From Gymnothorax reevesii (lineage: Eukaryota; Chordata; Actinopteri; Anguilliformes; Muraenidae): DNA of 64,000 nt. Positions 10,963 through 23,875 of this stretch are shown here, in pieces. The position numbers and the translations under genes were made by a program. Location: positions 18,794,667-18,858,666 of the forward strand of contig CM056587.1 of assembly GCA_029721435.1 (NCBI GenBank), given 5' to 3'. Numbering within the stretch: position 1 is the stretch's first letter; each line of letters begins with the position of its first letter. The notes beneath the pieces are model-generated. The model ran no database searches, was not told the DNA's origin, and was given only the letters and a program-made list of their open reading frames with translations.

Positions 10963-13900
10963 CCCAACAACATGGAAGTGTTCCCACCGTATACCCTGAA
11001 ATGGCGACGCATAACACCTAAAAACTGCTAGAGGCTCCCATAAGGCCAGTGCCAATATCTGGTAATGCCAGAGGACTTGTGGAAGCAGTGTTGTAAAGGA
11101 TGGGTACAATGAGAAGTCCCAAATTCCAGACTGACAGGGGGCCTCAAAACACTCAATTTTCAGGCAGGATGGGTCCCACTGCAGGACCTTTTCCTGAGGC
11201 CAAAAATTCCTGGAGGCATCGTGGGCACTCTCATTCACTTAGCCCAATTCCCTAGTCCTGCACACTAATTCCAGCAACAGCTCATTTCTCTGTGCCAATG
11301 ACAGCATGCCAAGGCTGTTTGTGCAGAGGAATTAACCGTCTCTCAACAACCGCCATGGAAGCACATGCAGCCAGGAATTCTGGGCACCGTTTCGAGCTTT
11401 TATCGTCCCTTCGAAGGAGAAGAGACTGCCAAGCATGGTTCAATACATGCGTTGATACGTATCATCAGTGCGGTAATAATCTAAAAATTTACAACTGGAC
11501 TCACTGTAAAATGCATTCAATTAAGTATATACCCATAAAATATACCCTTTTAAAGTTCAGCTGCGCTTAGCAAAATGTGAAATTGACGACGACATTGCAA
11601 TGCAATTCTCATCAAACGCTTCTCCAACACCTCTCAGATGCTGGAGAGACGCTTTCAGACTCCGCAATTAATGACGAGCGGCTTTATGCAGTGGAATGGA
11701 AATGACGACATGAACTCAAGATGAAGTTTCAAAATAACTGAAAGGAGTAAACACCATACTGAAATGCCAAAATGGCTAAGAAGCATAAAAGATTGATTAC
11801 AAACTTATGAAGACTGTGACGAATTGCGCAGAGCAGAGACAAAGACTTCCATAAGCTCTTTTGCAAAAGCAACAAGGGGGTTTGTCTTCCCATTTGTATG
11901 ATAAGGCGTATTCACAGTATTGTGATCATATGCACAAGGACTGGGTCGCAATCTTTGTTATTCAGGCTCCACAATCCACCAGCAGTTCCTCTCTTTCTCC
12001 AAACTTCCCTTTTTCTATCACTAAGGTGAGGGTTTATAGTCATTCGCTTTTCTGTAATTCTATTCCCGGACAAAAAGGATCATTTTTAATGCACTCTTTC
12101 AAACTCTAATCAGACTGTTCTGTTCTTGCGGCTTGAGAATGGCACAAGACGAACCCTCTCCAGTTATGCAGGTGTAGCTTCCATGATAAAGTTAGACTGG
12201 CAGCTCTTCACCAGTCTGAAAGATAAAATTTTCTTCACAACTGACTGCATTCACCAGCCATCCACTACAGTTGTCTTTGTTTGTTAAACAGTTATTTATC
12301 TCTACACTCACCAGTGCATTGTTGCTTCTGAACAGCATCTTGCACAGTTTATGTCAACACACCCAGAGTTTTGGGGATTAATTTAGTTGGTTTTTCAGCC
12401 TGATTACGTCATATTTTTACTGGCGTTCACATTGATCTGGTCCTCAGGTCCTAATATGGAGCAAATTCTTGTGCATTAACTCATGATGCAACGAAACTCA
12501 GTTTGTTAGGAAACGATGGTGCAACCAAGTTCCTAGCTACATTCATTGTCATGATAATGGTCCTCATATAACAAGGCCAAAAACTCCTGCATGAATCACG
12601 AGATGGGTAGCTATACACATGCTCACAAACTGAGCACGACAGAAAGCATTTTCATATCATATTTGATCATTTAATTTTTATTATAATTTGCCACATTACG
12701 AAGCCAGAATAACCAATTGTGCCACTGTCAACATGGATACTTAGATGCGCCATCTTGTGAAGTGGGGTACTGGTTGGTCACATTACCACTTGCGCAAAAC
12801 AAAAAATAAATACAATCTTGCAATCCCCCATCCCCGTACTTCCTGTGTCTGTTCTCGGAGCACACCCAACTTCAAGCACTCATTTTGATCTCAACCGCAC
12901 ACTAGTATGTTTTCATGATCGCATCCTGCACAGTTGGGACACTAGTGTATTGCTGAACTCTGTTCATGGAAAACAGACATAAGAACACCAGGCATAAATA
13001 TTCAAAACTGCCTCTGTAATAGTTCCTGCTACAGTAAGTGTCTCCTAGGCCGCACTTCACCATGATGACATGAACACAAACACAGACCCATGAGGTGAAA
13101 ACAGTACCAGCCAACACCGTCACTGCTGGTAATAAAATGTCCGCCTTTTCCCCCTTTTTGAACATCCCGCCCTGTCGGCCGCCATCGTGCTTGAATTCTC
13201 CACACCGCTGGTTGGCAACTCAGTCCCTGAAGAGCTACCATCCTGAAAGTTTTCACTATAAACAAGGCCCTGCACTCCATCTGTCCCAGGTAGAGATCTT
13301 GACGAGCAGCTGATTTGCCCAATAAGGTGTGCTGAATTAAGCCTGGAGCTGTCCAGGAACTAGGCAGAAGACCACTGCTCCACACCACGCCAATCTCTCT
13401 CTATGAACCAGCTCCACCCTGCCTCACCACAGTCGTTCATTTCTCCCAGTAATGCATTGGCACATGGTAACAACCACATGCTGAAGCAGCAGCCAATCAG
13501 AGGGCTTAGGGTGTGGGCTGGAACAAGGGTCTGGTCCCTGGTGTGGGAGATTGAAGGGAGAGACCTCGATAGGCCCATCAGCAGGGCAGTATTAAAGGCA
13601 CCGAGGCGAGTTGGGTAATCTAATGAGAGCCCAGAGAGTAGGGCTGTAAGGGAGTGCAGTAGTAGAATGATAGTATCCATGATTGGTGTTAATCATATTA
13701 CGGTTCCTGCAGGAGCACAAGCTCAAGCACTAATGTGGTAATTACTCCACCAGCCACGCCATCACGAGGAACAGGGCCTCATCCGGACCTCGAGCCTGTC
13801 CAGCCCAGCTTTCACCAAACATGGTGACAGCACCAGGGACAGACACTGCCGAGTTGTGCTGAAGCACCAATCAAAGGCCATACAATCTTCATCATCAGGA

Positions 13901-15670
13901 TGCTTCATGGAGACACTGAACTTTTTAGGCTGTTATAAGACCCCTGATGATTACATTGGAGATGTGCAAAATAATTATTAAAACATTGAATACCATTGGG
14001 AAGTGTATTTCACTAAGGACTATAAGGATACATCAAGGGTTTGGAGCGCAATGGTAATATGTCCATTTTTGAAGTTTTTGTGAAAAATTAATTTTTTGGT
14101 TTGCAAATGTTCTATTAAATCAGGTACATCATTTAAATGTCAGTCACTCTTTTACTGCATGGTTCAGAAAAATACTGAACATGTAAGTTTCCATAAGTGC
14201 GGTACTGCGATATCATGGCCAATATTGCCAAAATGGACATGTCAACTCCATGCTCCAACAATTCTAGCACTTGATGTGACATAACACAATGGTGATAGAT
14301 TGAAGTTAAGTTTGTTTGCAATGGAAGACAGATGATTCTGTATACCATTCATGTTTATTCATCAAAATATCAATGTTTAATTCATATAAGCAGATTTTGT
14401 TGGACACACCACAAAATGAAAATGTGAATTCTGTTTAAGACTGACGTGCATGGACATATAATTATTGTGCTCCAAGAATTAGCTGATAGAAATGTGTGAC
14501 AGGAGGTAAAAATCTCAAAATCACATTTCGGACATGTTCCAAACCCTCGATATATTAATTCATACCACGGGTCTGTTGCATACTCCATTGTGACTGGTTG
14601 AGAGATGTTCTAGGGTGCACATTATATTCCAATAACTTACTCCAATAACTTACACAGTAGTTCAAAACATATTAGCTGTTCAACACTTTTTATTAACTTG
14701 CTACGGCATAATTCCGGGCAGACACTTCATAAAGTCACAAATGTCAGAAGTGAGGGCCAATGCAGACGAAAACAACATGTTCGAGTTTACCATTATGAAC
14801 CTTTAAAATGATTGCCAAATACAATGATAATGACAAATGGAACAAACAACGCAAAAACGACTGTGTGAGTGGAGCTACGATGCTGTGGAATTAGTAACCG
14901 CGGCTGTTTCGTAGAAAATGAAACAAAACTGAACTAACCACCACAGTCCTGCATATAGCAACGGACATTTCAGCAGCTAATGAAACAACTAAGTCAACAG
15001 TAGTGGAAGCATGCAATTTTTGGAAGAAAACACAAAAATTATGTCTTTAGCTAAGCAAGTGCGGCCACCATGGATGCAAGTGCAATAATGAACTCCATGT
15101 CTCTCATATGAAAATAATTACATTCCTAAGTGCTTAACAGCCCTCCGCGAACAACCACTCAGGTAGTTACTTTCATGGAATGACTAGCATGTCATGGCTT
15201 ATTGCTTTCATATATTTTTGATAGATACAGAATAAATGTAAATATAAATGAGGTAGAACAGACGAGCATAGGATCATCGCACCTTTAACAGCCAATCAGG
15301 ATCTTTTTCTCTGATGACAAAAGTTCCCTTTTTTCCCACTGGCAGTTGAGATAGTTCTCTGTTGCACTTGCAAAAACATGTCAGAGCAGAGCAGGGGGTC
15401 CAGGTGTGAATGAGAGTGTTCCACACTCTTGATCCTTTAACAGGATTTCTGCTTTTTTATATTTTAGAGGGGAAAACTGTCAGAAATGAAAGGATTATGT
15501 CTGACTCGGCTAATAATTCAGACATTAAGTAAAGTAAATGGGGAACAGCGGTAATTAAGAAGCCTTTGATAATGAGCTAATGATGGCACAGAAGAGGCCA
15601 GAGGTACAGAAGGAGGGTTCTTGGATGCATTATTCATGCAAACACAGATAATAACGCGCAAGTGGGCGCA
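10963..15670. other. non-coding stretch, no gene seen
   Basis: No supportable exon. The ORFs at 13029-13388 and 13360-13680 (119 and 106 codons, minus) lack known domains. The segment 15440-15600 is rich in homeodomain-like and TCF/SOX-like words (GGTAATTAAGAAGCC, CCTTTGATAATGAG) and reads like a vertebrate conserved non-coding element; this is inference only. Confidence 0.45.
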
Positions 15671-15690
15671 CAAACACACACACACACACA

Positions 15691-15749
<59 letters not shown>

Positions 15750-15783
15750 ACACAGACACAGACACAGACACAGACACAGACAC
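15671..15783 (+). repeat. (CA)n microsatellite grading into (CAGACA)n
   Basis: A long CA run is followed by CAGACA hexamers. The Thr-His ORFs across it are artefacts. Confidence 0.95.
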
Positions 15784-17127
15784 ATGCATGCATCAGTGCA
15801 GAAAAATAAGCATCACTTCACAGTCATCCACACAGAAAGCAAAAAGATCTTTAAAGCTTTTAAGTTCCTCAAGCCTACCCTGCTAGCAAAGCCTGGGACA
15901 GCGAGTCTCCGTTCTCTGTCAGAGGATCATATAGGGAGAGGACAGTGAGTCTGATCACCCAATCCCAGCTCGTAACAGAGGGAGGAGGAAGGAACTGTCC
16001 CTTCTGTCTGACTGCACACAGGCTCCATACTCCTGCCATCTCCGTGAGCACATCTGACCCAGGAGAGTTCACTAATTACAGATTCATCAGCGGGACAGAC
16101 GAACCGCGGATTAAACCCGGCGGGGTAAGGGGGAGACAGCTCCCGCCCCCGATCAGCCTGATCTGCATTCCGAGGAGCGAGGCTCGGGATCTGCAGCGAA
16201 AATGAGAAAATGAGGAGAAATATTCCCCTGGAGAGGCCTTTCTGCCCTGCGCACTGTGATTTATCATGACCACGGGATGCTCGAACGGGACGGAGCGGAG
16301 GAGAGGACCTGAATACGGGGAGATACCACAGGAACACTGGGAGAACTGGTGCACCTGGAGAGGTGCAGGGCTGCCCAGGGAACAGGGGCCTTTTCTGAGG
16401 AGCTTGGGTGCCTCGAGCATAATCGCACCTACATTGAATGCATTGCCAATTATGTCCAGGCCGCCCAGTGACTCATCCCTGATGCTAACGCTGAGGCAAG
16501 ACAAGTCTCCTTTCCGGCACTTTCTCAGTAAGTTCTCTCTCTCCCTCGAGCAGTAGCACACTCACATAGCCACCCCATCTCTCCCCCCCCCACACCCCCC
16601 TCACCACACACCCACTGCTTTCCTTCACACAAAAATGAGTTCCAGGCTTCAGGCAGAGGGGATAGTCTGGTAAGCGTCGCCGACGCTCTCCTGGAAATGT
16701 CACAGCGTCCCCAGGCAGGTTCGCCGGGTGCCTCTGCCCCTTCCTAAGGCTCTGCAGTAGGCAGAGTGAGGTTATCGTGGCTTGCAGGTGGCCGGATGAG
16801 TGAGGACATCCACCAGACTGTTCCTGCCAGGGACACAGACCCGCAACCCCCCTCCAGCTCTGTCTTTGAGCCCCCGCACAGTCCCCCGCCCTGGGGGACA
16901 GCTGTTACACTCCCAGGCCTGCCATTTGTCTGAGGGGGGGGGGGTTAGAAAGCAGTTTTTCTTTATAATTGAAGAAGTCTCTATCTCACTCACTCACACG
17001 CGAGCACATAAAATTGCCGGTAAACAAGCACGCAAAAGTCCAAGTGTGCACAAAATTGGAACTGAAAAACCCACGCACAAACGAGGATGAGCAGAAATAC
17101 AGGGATACACAAAAAGCTAACATAAAC
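15784..17127. other. non-coding, locally GC-richer stretch
   Basis: Overlapping ORFs on both strands (up to 161 codons at 16076-16561, minus) have no known domain and no conserved splice structure. C-rich runs occur at 16582-16600 and a G-run at about 16934-16947. Nothing here can be called a gene. Confidence 0.45.
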
Positions 17128-17247
17128 AAACACACACACAGGAGTAAACATGTTCACAGACACAAACACACACACAGGAGTAAACATGTTCACAGACACA
17201 AACACACGCACAGGAGTAAACATGTTCACAGACACAAACACACACAG
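17128..17247 (+). repeat. 36-bp minisatellite, about 3.3 units
   Basis: Units at 17128-17163, 17164-17199 and 17200-17235 plus a partial unit share CACAGGAGTAAACATGTTCA flanked by CA repeats, almost identical from unit to unit. Because the period is a multiple of three, the ORF through it repeats 12 residues (KHTHRSKHVHRH); that is a consequence of the repeat, not evidence of a protein. Confidence 0.9.
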
Positions 17248-18855
17248 AGACAAGCAAACCTCCCAGGGGTACAGCAATAACCACACACCCGTCTACAAAC
17301 AAACAGTAGCAGGAGTCATTCCGTAATTCTCCTTGATGTGAAGACCAAGTGATAGCTTGGATCTGTCATCTATTGCCATTCGCCCGAAAGACGAAGATAA
17401 TTAACCGACAGTGTTATTAGTCAAACTTCAGAGAGCGGAATGTCCACATGCCTCTTTAACTAATGCTGATGACCTCGATAGTGCAGTGGTAAAGTGTACA
17501 GCACACAGTCTGCCATTTGTTTCAATGTGCGAAACAATTAGCTCAAGTGATTTCCACGATAATTTCAACCAAAATCATTTTTAAAGTAGTCTTTTAGGAC
17601 AATTGTCATAATTACTAGTATAAAGCTGACTTATAGCATCCTATACACTATACGATCAGATTACATTCATGGATCTGATCTTAATACAGGAACTGACTTC
17701 AGCGAGCAGTCTGTCGCTTTCTGGCAGCTACTTCAACTGCGTTGTTGGAAAACGGCCGCCTATCCCCGCCCCTCAGGGTCTGGTCTAATCAACACGTGTA
17801 AATAGCCCTTTGACAGCCGCACCATATGGCAATACAAGGAATAGTATGCAGAGTAATGGAAGGGTTAGAATAAACAATGAGGGAACATTTCAATCCCGGC
17901 TGGTTTTCAGGGGACTGAGCTCCTCGAAGCTGACAAACAGAGACTAACAGACAAAGACAGAGAGAGGGAGAGTAAACGTGCCAAACGGTCACATCGCTCG
18001 ATTCTGGTGTGGCCCCATAGTGCTGCAACAGGATTCAGGCTTAAAGACACAACCTTATACGCACTGTTGCAGGCAAGTTCGGGAGTCAACGATGAGCGTG
18101 GGAAAAAATGAAAACATATTAGTCGAACAAAGTGGTTTTGTCACTGCAGCATTCACCACAAGGCCACGTCTGTATGCAGAGCAGACAAAGGGCTTCAGTT
18201 CAGATGAGCTATCATGGGCACGGCACTGCATTTATGGCGATCATTGAAATAATTTGACTTTCTTTTACTGCCAATTAGCAGTTAGCCTAACCTAGTGCAA
18301 CTTGAGCAGCAAACGAGAAAGGGAAGATCGGGGATCGAAGCATCATTCACAAATGATTGGGCTCAGTAAGCAAGTGCAAGAAGTGTAGCTTAGATTGACA
18401 ACTTGTCATCAGCCCCATTAAACATTAAACTTTGTAAACCAAACATTAAAATAACTACCCCATGAGCATTTGATCATATTAATGAACATCATCATTGAAC
18501 CACTGGCCCTGACTACAACAAAATAAAAAGTACATTCGATGTTAACTCATTTAGATGTCCCCGGGTGACTCCCTCAGAATCAGTATCATAAAAAAATCCT
18601 GTACGCTTATGACTATGAGGATAATAAACATGCCAAATGTTAGCTTTCAATTCCAATTAGTTATGGAAATGGGACTCCAACATTTGGGCCTCAGATCTCC
18701 CTCTAGTAGTCGCGAGTGTAAATTAGTATTTTTGCCAAGTTCAAGCACCGATGAATCAATCATAGAGCTGTCTAGGAGCGTGAATCTGTCAAAGTGAATT
18801 AATTTTTAACCCACATTTTCAGATTTAGGTATCAGTTTCAGTAAATAATGTTTAA
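17248..18855. other. non-coding stretch, no gene seen
   Basis: No exon is supported. A tRNA A-box-like phrase, TAGTGCAGTGGT, occurs near 17478, but no matching B box follows. Confidence 0.5.
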
Positions 18856-19002
18856 TATACTCTTCCAAAAAAGAAACTATACATTGTTGTTTGCATCAAT
18901 TTATTACACATGAAATGTTTTGACAAATGTGGAAAACATATTGAAAAGAAAGTGCAATCAATAATTCAATATTTGTATAGTTTCTTTTTTGGAAGAGTAT
19001 AT
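18856..19002 (+). mobile_element. short MITE, intact copy
   Basis: About 147 bp with inverted ends TATACTCTTCCAAAAAAGAA and TA borders. It is the complete version of the element found one and a half times at 4876-5113 and shows what the missing half looked like. Probably mobilised by a Tc1/mariner-type transposase in trans. Confidence 0.75.
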
Positions 19003-19220
19003 TTTTACTCACGCCTTCCTAAAAATGGCCTTTTGGCTGAAATCGCCCAAACAAATCAAACTCCTAGAGGCCTAGTTGGGAGTAATAGACAATCACAGAA
19101 CGTTGATAACGTAGGACTGTTTTTGGGAGGCCTCGGTCTATCCAGAAATGCAACATTGTATGGATGATCCAAGTATCCACCCCAGCAGTGTTTTTGAAGG
19201 GCGGCTGTATGACTGTGTAC

Positions 19221-19264
19221 AAAGCCCGATCTGACCATGTGAGTGACTGGTCAGATCGGGCTTT
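19221..19264 (+). repeat. perfect 17-bp hairpin
   Basis: AAAGCCCGATCTGACCA is followed after 10 nt by its exact reverse complement. The stem is GC-rich and unbroken. Origin unknown; it does not belong to any of the recognised elements. Confidence 0.8.
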
Positions 19265-19353
19265 TAGAGTTTTAAAGCTAAAACTACATTTTTGTCTTAA
19301 AATAGTCCAACATACAGTGTGTTCCGCTGACTGATCAAATTTATTACCTGACG

Positions 19354-19855
19354 CAGGGGTCCTCAGTTTTATTCAGAAAGGGCCTGTGTGGGTGCGGGCT
19401 TTCATTCTAACCAAGCAATTACTTACCGGATTCTACTAATCTACCCTTAAAGCAGAGGTGGGCAACGAGAGCCGAATCTTTCCCTGGTTTTTACACCAAC
19501 TTCTGGCATTTAATTAGTACATAATTCAAGAAATCTGATGTTTTTGCTGCATTTCTTTAAATTATCATGAATGGCCACCAAAGACTGTTCTCATCTCCCT
19601 AAAAGTAAAAGTTTTCTTTTACCTATTCTATGTGCAAATCCATGTTTATGATTAACAACAATCAGCTTAATGAGTCAAGGTAATTGATAGAAATGAAAAT
19701 CAGCATAAACCGGCCCTCCAGTACTGTAATCGCCCAGCCCTGCCTTGGAGTCTTTGCTAAAGACCTTGATTCGCAGAATCAGGTGTATAACCACTTGGCT
19801 GGAATGAAAGCCTGAACCCACACTGGCCCCTTCAGGGTGAGATTGAGAATCACTG
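19354..19855. mobile_element. hAT-type MITE (outer of nested pair)
   Basis: The left arm starts CAGGGGTCCTCAG and the right arm, inverted, starts CAGTGATTCTCAA. Both run on through GGGCC, TGTGGGT and GGCTTTCATTC to align for about 65 bp. The 8-bp flanks acctgacg and atctaatg differ only by three transitions, as expected for an old 8-bp duplication. No transposase is present. It is interrupted by the second element at 19453-19742. Confidence 0.7.
19453..19742. mobile_element. hAT-type MITE inserted in the previous one
   Basis: The ends read CAGAGGTGGGCAA and, inverted, CAGGGCTGGGCGA. The 8-bp flanks ccttaaag and ccttggag differ by two transitions, supporting a real insertion into the outer element. 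290 bp, no coding capacity. Confidence 0.65.
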
Positions 19856-22257
19856 ATCTAATGCATGCAGCTTCACTATAAAATTCTTTTTTTGAGTGGC
19901 ATGGGTATTTTATGGAAAATATGTCAAACCAAAATAGGCTTGATTGAAGTTGCCATTCAATTTGAAAAAAATAATCGACAACACCCACAACACAAAAGCA
20001 CACGCAAGACTGACAGTTACATCTTGGAAAATAGCTCAGTTACATCCTTAAAGTCATGGTCTGTAGGTTTATCCTTGAACCCACAAATGACAGGAAGCAT
20101 CATGCAAACAAGTCAGATTCGCCCTCTCCAGCTTCACGAGGTCATGAGAATGTGTTGTCTCTCCATTTTTTTTTCAAAAAATTCACAACTATATCATTCC
20201 GATCATTATTTCTTCCAGCAATATTGGCAATATACCAGAGTCACACACACAAAAGCAATATATATTCCAGGTTGGTACGCAGCAAGTTCAGTGTGAGAGG
20301 AGACTACGAAAGGAAGGCAGCTGGATCTCCCTCAGTTCCAAGTCCTGTGCGACAGTCTTTGACAAAACATCAGAAGAAGTCCTTCTGATTTCCATCCTTG
20401 TGGGGGGAAACTGGTATAAAACTATACTGAGCTGCTGCAGCATTAATTCATAATCAAAAAGAAATGTATTTATTTGGAGTATAATTTATTGATCTAGTAG
20501 ATTTCTTTTTTTATTATAAATTTCCACTGTATATATTCTTGGCATGGATGGCTCTGAATAAGTAAGCATGCCCTTAAAAATTAATTTATATCTGAGTACA
20601 AAGCCTTTCACTCTCGATAAAATACCCTTGTCTGTTGATACACTCTATATAGAACTACTCTCAGGAAAACGTGAGAGGTACATCTCAGATTCTCAATGGC
20701 CCACATGGTCAAACCAGCCCTGACACAGAGTCACATTTCAGATCGCTGCCATGGCAATGTTTGGATTACTCTATGCATTAAAAAAAAATCTAGTCTAAAA
20801 TATCCATTCAGTAATGAGTTTTTGAAAAGACAGATGTCATATAAAGACTAAAATGCAAAGAGTTTATCCTTCACAACCAGTAGGACCTCAGAAATTTTCA
20901 TTTGTTTGGGCAATTTCAGCTAAAACGCCATTTTTAGGCTATTTACCAGCTGCAGTAGAGATGGTGGTGGTATTATTTTTAGTTGGTCCATGTGTGCCAT
21001 CAGGGCAATCTTCAATGAGACAAGTCTGAAACCATAATGAAAGATTTTTCCAGTATTTTTGCAGGTGCCCAAGTGTCTGTCTGTGTTTCTGTTACTGGAT
21101 GATTCTTGTGAGCACTGTAGCATCGCATCCTTTTAAGACGCAGTCGTGAAACATTACAGGTGAGTAGCTGGGATTGAAAGAAAGGCGGGGTTTGAAGATG
21201 GGCGTGGTCTGAGTAAGCACTCACTGAAAGGGTTATAATGAGGACTGCCATACTGAAAACAACATCAACACTGCCATCACGGCTGCTGCGATCCCAGATG
21301 GTCTCAAGTTTGAAAGCCATAAATAAAAAAAAAAATTAAGCACCACTTGTGGAATCTGATGCCAAGCCAAAAGAAAGGGTACAAATTAATCAACTTTGCA
21401 GATTCAAGCTACTGAACAGCTCTATTACTGATTCATAGGCTCCTAAACTTGACAGAAATGCAAATTCGCACTCATGACTGCTAGAGTGCATATAAAGTCT
21501 CATATCTGCTAAACTGAGAGGAATTGAAAGATAACACTTTGCATGTTAGCTCTTCTCGTAGAGATTAACTTTTTTTTTACTTTTTCAATTTACAGCCAAT
21601 TTTGAGGAGGTTCACTGGAGATTTTCTGGATGTCTAGGTGATTTCACACAGAATTATCCAACTCCAAATTGGTTCATTAAAAATGGCAAGGGTTTGAGGT
21701 CAAGCAGTTGAGTCGACCACCAGAAACAGAAATAAACAAACATAATGGATTTTCAAACAGACATTGGGCATGACGTATGCAGCATGCAGCACAAACCCGA
21801 AGACTCTGTAAAGTTTAAATGAGGACACAGACAGTCCAAACGTAGCCATAGGAAACAGCAAGTAGAGAAGCTAAAAAGGAAAGTGAGAAAAAAAAGATGA
21901 GAAAGTAATGGGAAGATTTAAAAGTGGCGGCTCATGACAAAGTGTGCGCGTGAAAGTGTGATCCTCAGCGCGTAATGGTGTTTCACCTTCTGACAGAAGC
22001 TGCCTTATCTACTGAACAAGAGCCTATCAGAAGGCCCATATTCACATTGAACATTACATCATCCACCATCTTGCAAAAAGATCAGCCACAGGGTTGCAAT
22101 GCTAAAGGCAGAGGGAATAAAATCAAAAACAAACAAAAAAGAAAAAAAGAAAGAAAAATGCCACAGATACGCAGGCAGTTGCTTCGGGTTACCAGCAAGC
22201 ATCTTGTATCTTCATAACTCTGACAGTGTGGTTGTGTTGTGTTGTTGTAGGAAGCTG
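19856..22257. other. non-coding stretch, no gene seen
   Basis: No exon is supported. ORFs up to 143 codons (19865-20296 plus) have no known domain and start inside the tail of repeat sequence. Confidence 0.5.
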
Positions 22258-22292
22258 CTAGCCATCTCTCTCTCCCTCTCTCTCTCACACAC
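22258..22292 (+). repeat. (CT)n microsatellite
   Basis: Imperfect CT run. Confidence 0.85.
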
Positions 22293-23583
22293 TTTGTACA
22301 TTAGCAGAATCCAGATTCAATGGATGAAAAGATTTTATCATCCGAATAATGGGCACATTAGTGAGGAAGAGCTTGCCATAGGACGTATGGTGGAAGATTA
22401 CAGTGTAATCTGATTAAACGGGTGGATAGCAGCTAACAGATTCATTAGCATAGCTTTATCCCCTAAATCGCGGAAGCAGATAACAGCGAATCGGCTTGAT
22501 TAAACACAAGGGGAGGGGGGATTGAGATCTGATACACTTAATAAAAGAAATGCAAACAGGTTTTTTTCCATAATCATCAACACAACTCTTAATTGATTTT
22601 CTCAACCATGCAAGCTGTACACATAAACCCGCTAAACAAAGCGAAACCTGTAAAGATCTGCTAACTGTGGCAGACTCGATTTCACCAAACAGAACAAAGT
22701 GTAGGGTTTTCATGGGCATCTCAGCAACAATGGTGCCAAGAATGGGGAGTTGGAACCTTTTCATTTTGGGGGCAAACTTCAGGCCTCTCCATTAATTTTA
22801 AACCCCAAATGAACTGTACCCATCAAAAGAAACAGATCACCATTCACAGAATTTGGCTGAATTCTTTCCTGATACCTTTGCGAGAAGGGACCCCAGTCGT
22901 TTGTAGTCATAGGGATGTTAACCACGAGGGCATAGTGTTAGGTAGAGTTGGCTAATGGGAGCTACCTGAATTACTCCCATGAGTGAAGAGTTGATCTTAT
23001 TCCTTCATTCCCCGGCTCACTCAGTCGGACAAACCCAATCCCAGAGTGAAATGGTCCCACAGGTTCGGACAAAATCTGAAGTTAATGAGCCAACCAAATG
23101 AAACCATTAATGACCGCAGCCGAGCTTTTGAATTAAACAGTGGGTATGGACAAACAAGTTTCTGGGGGGGGGAGTGGTGGTTTAAGGGGCCGAGGGGATT
23201 GGGACAAACCAAAATTTCAGGCCCCCGCCTCCCTTCAGTCACTGTGTTTATTTTGAGTCACGAAAACATAAGCCTCTTTATGCTAAAACAAACCACTCCT
23301 AATATGGCTGAGACACACAAACCCGAACAGAACTCCAACATTCACCATTCTGCTCCCTCGCTGGCCAATTATAATACCGGGGTGGCCATCTGATCGAACG
23401 AAGGCCTTCCAAAAGGCGTGGCACCCCCTGTACCCTTTGTACCCCCCCCAACCCCCGCTTCAGGCCAAAACCTGAGGGGGACGTCACCATGGAAACCCAC
23501 AGTAATTACTCAGGCTGCATGAGAGTACGATCCCTGCAATAGCCTACCATACAAATAACCTCCCGGAGGAGCCGAAGAGCAGG
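22293..23583. other. non-coding stretch, no gene seen
   Basis: No exon is supported; G- and C-rich runs occur near 23165 and 23440. Confidence 0.5.
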
Positions 23584-23875
23584 AACTGAGAAAAGAGGGG
23601 GGAGAGAGAGAGAAGCGAGGGAAAGGAAGAGAGATGGAAGCGAAATAGAGTAGGAGAGAGGGGGAGAGAGAGAGTAAGAGGGGGAAGGAAGAGAGATAGA
23701 GGAGGAGAGGAAGAGAGAGGGAGACTTTTTGACTTTTAAAAACCCTTTATTCAGCAAACCATGAAACAAAGGGCACAATCACACAAACTGCATCCAGTCA
23801 AACCCATTCAATTACAACCCCCCCTCCCCCCACACCCACCCAGAAGGAGAGAGAGAGAGAGAGAGAGAGAGACAC
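23584..23875 (+). repeat. GA-rich low-complexity block
   Basis: 23584-23725 is purine-rich with many GAGAGA stretches, and 23846-23872 is a clean (AG)n run, separated by ordinary sequence and a C-rich patch. Confidence 0.85.

Noticed and set aside
16076..16561. 161-codon minus ORF and overlapping plus ORFs
   Set aside because: Several long ORFs on both strands over the same bases, none with a domain.
17128..17247. CRISPR-like regular repeats
   Set aside because: No unique spacers; a eukaryotic minisatellite.
17470..17545. tRNA gene or tRNA-derived SINE
   Set aside because: A-box-like phrase only; no B box or cloverleaf.
19221..19264. Bacterial-type terminator
   Set aside because: The context is vertebrate-like; hairpin reported instead without that function.
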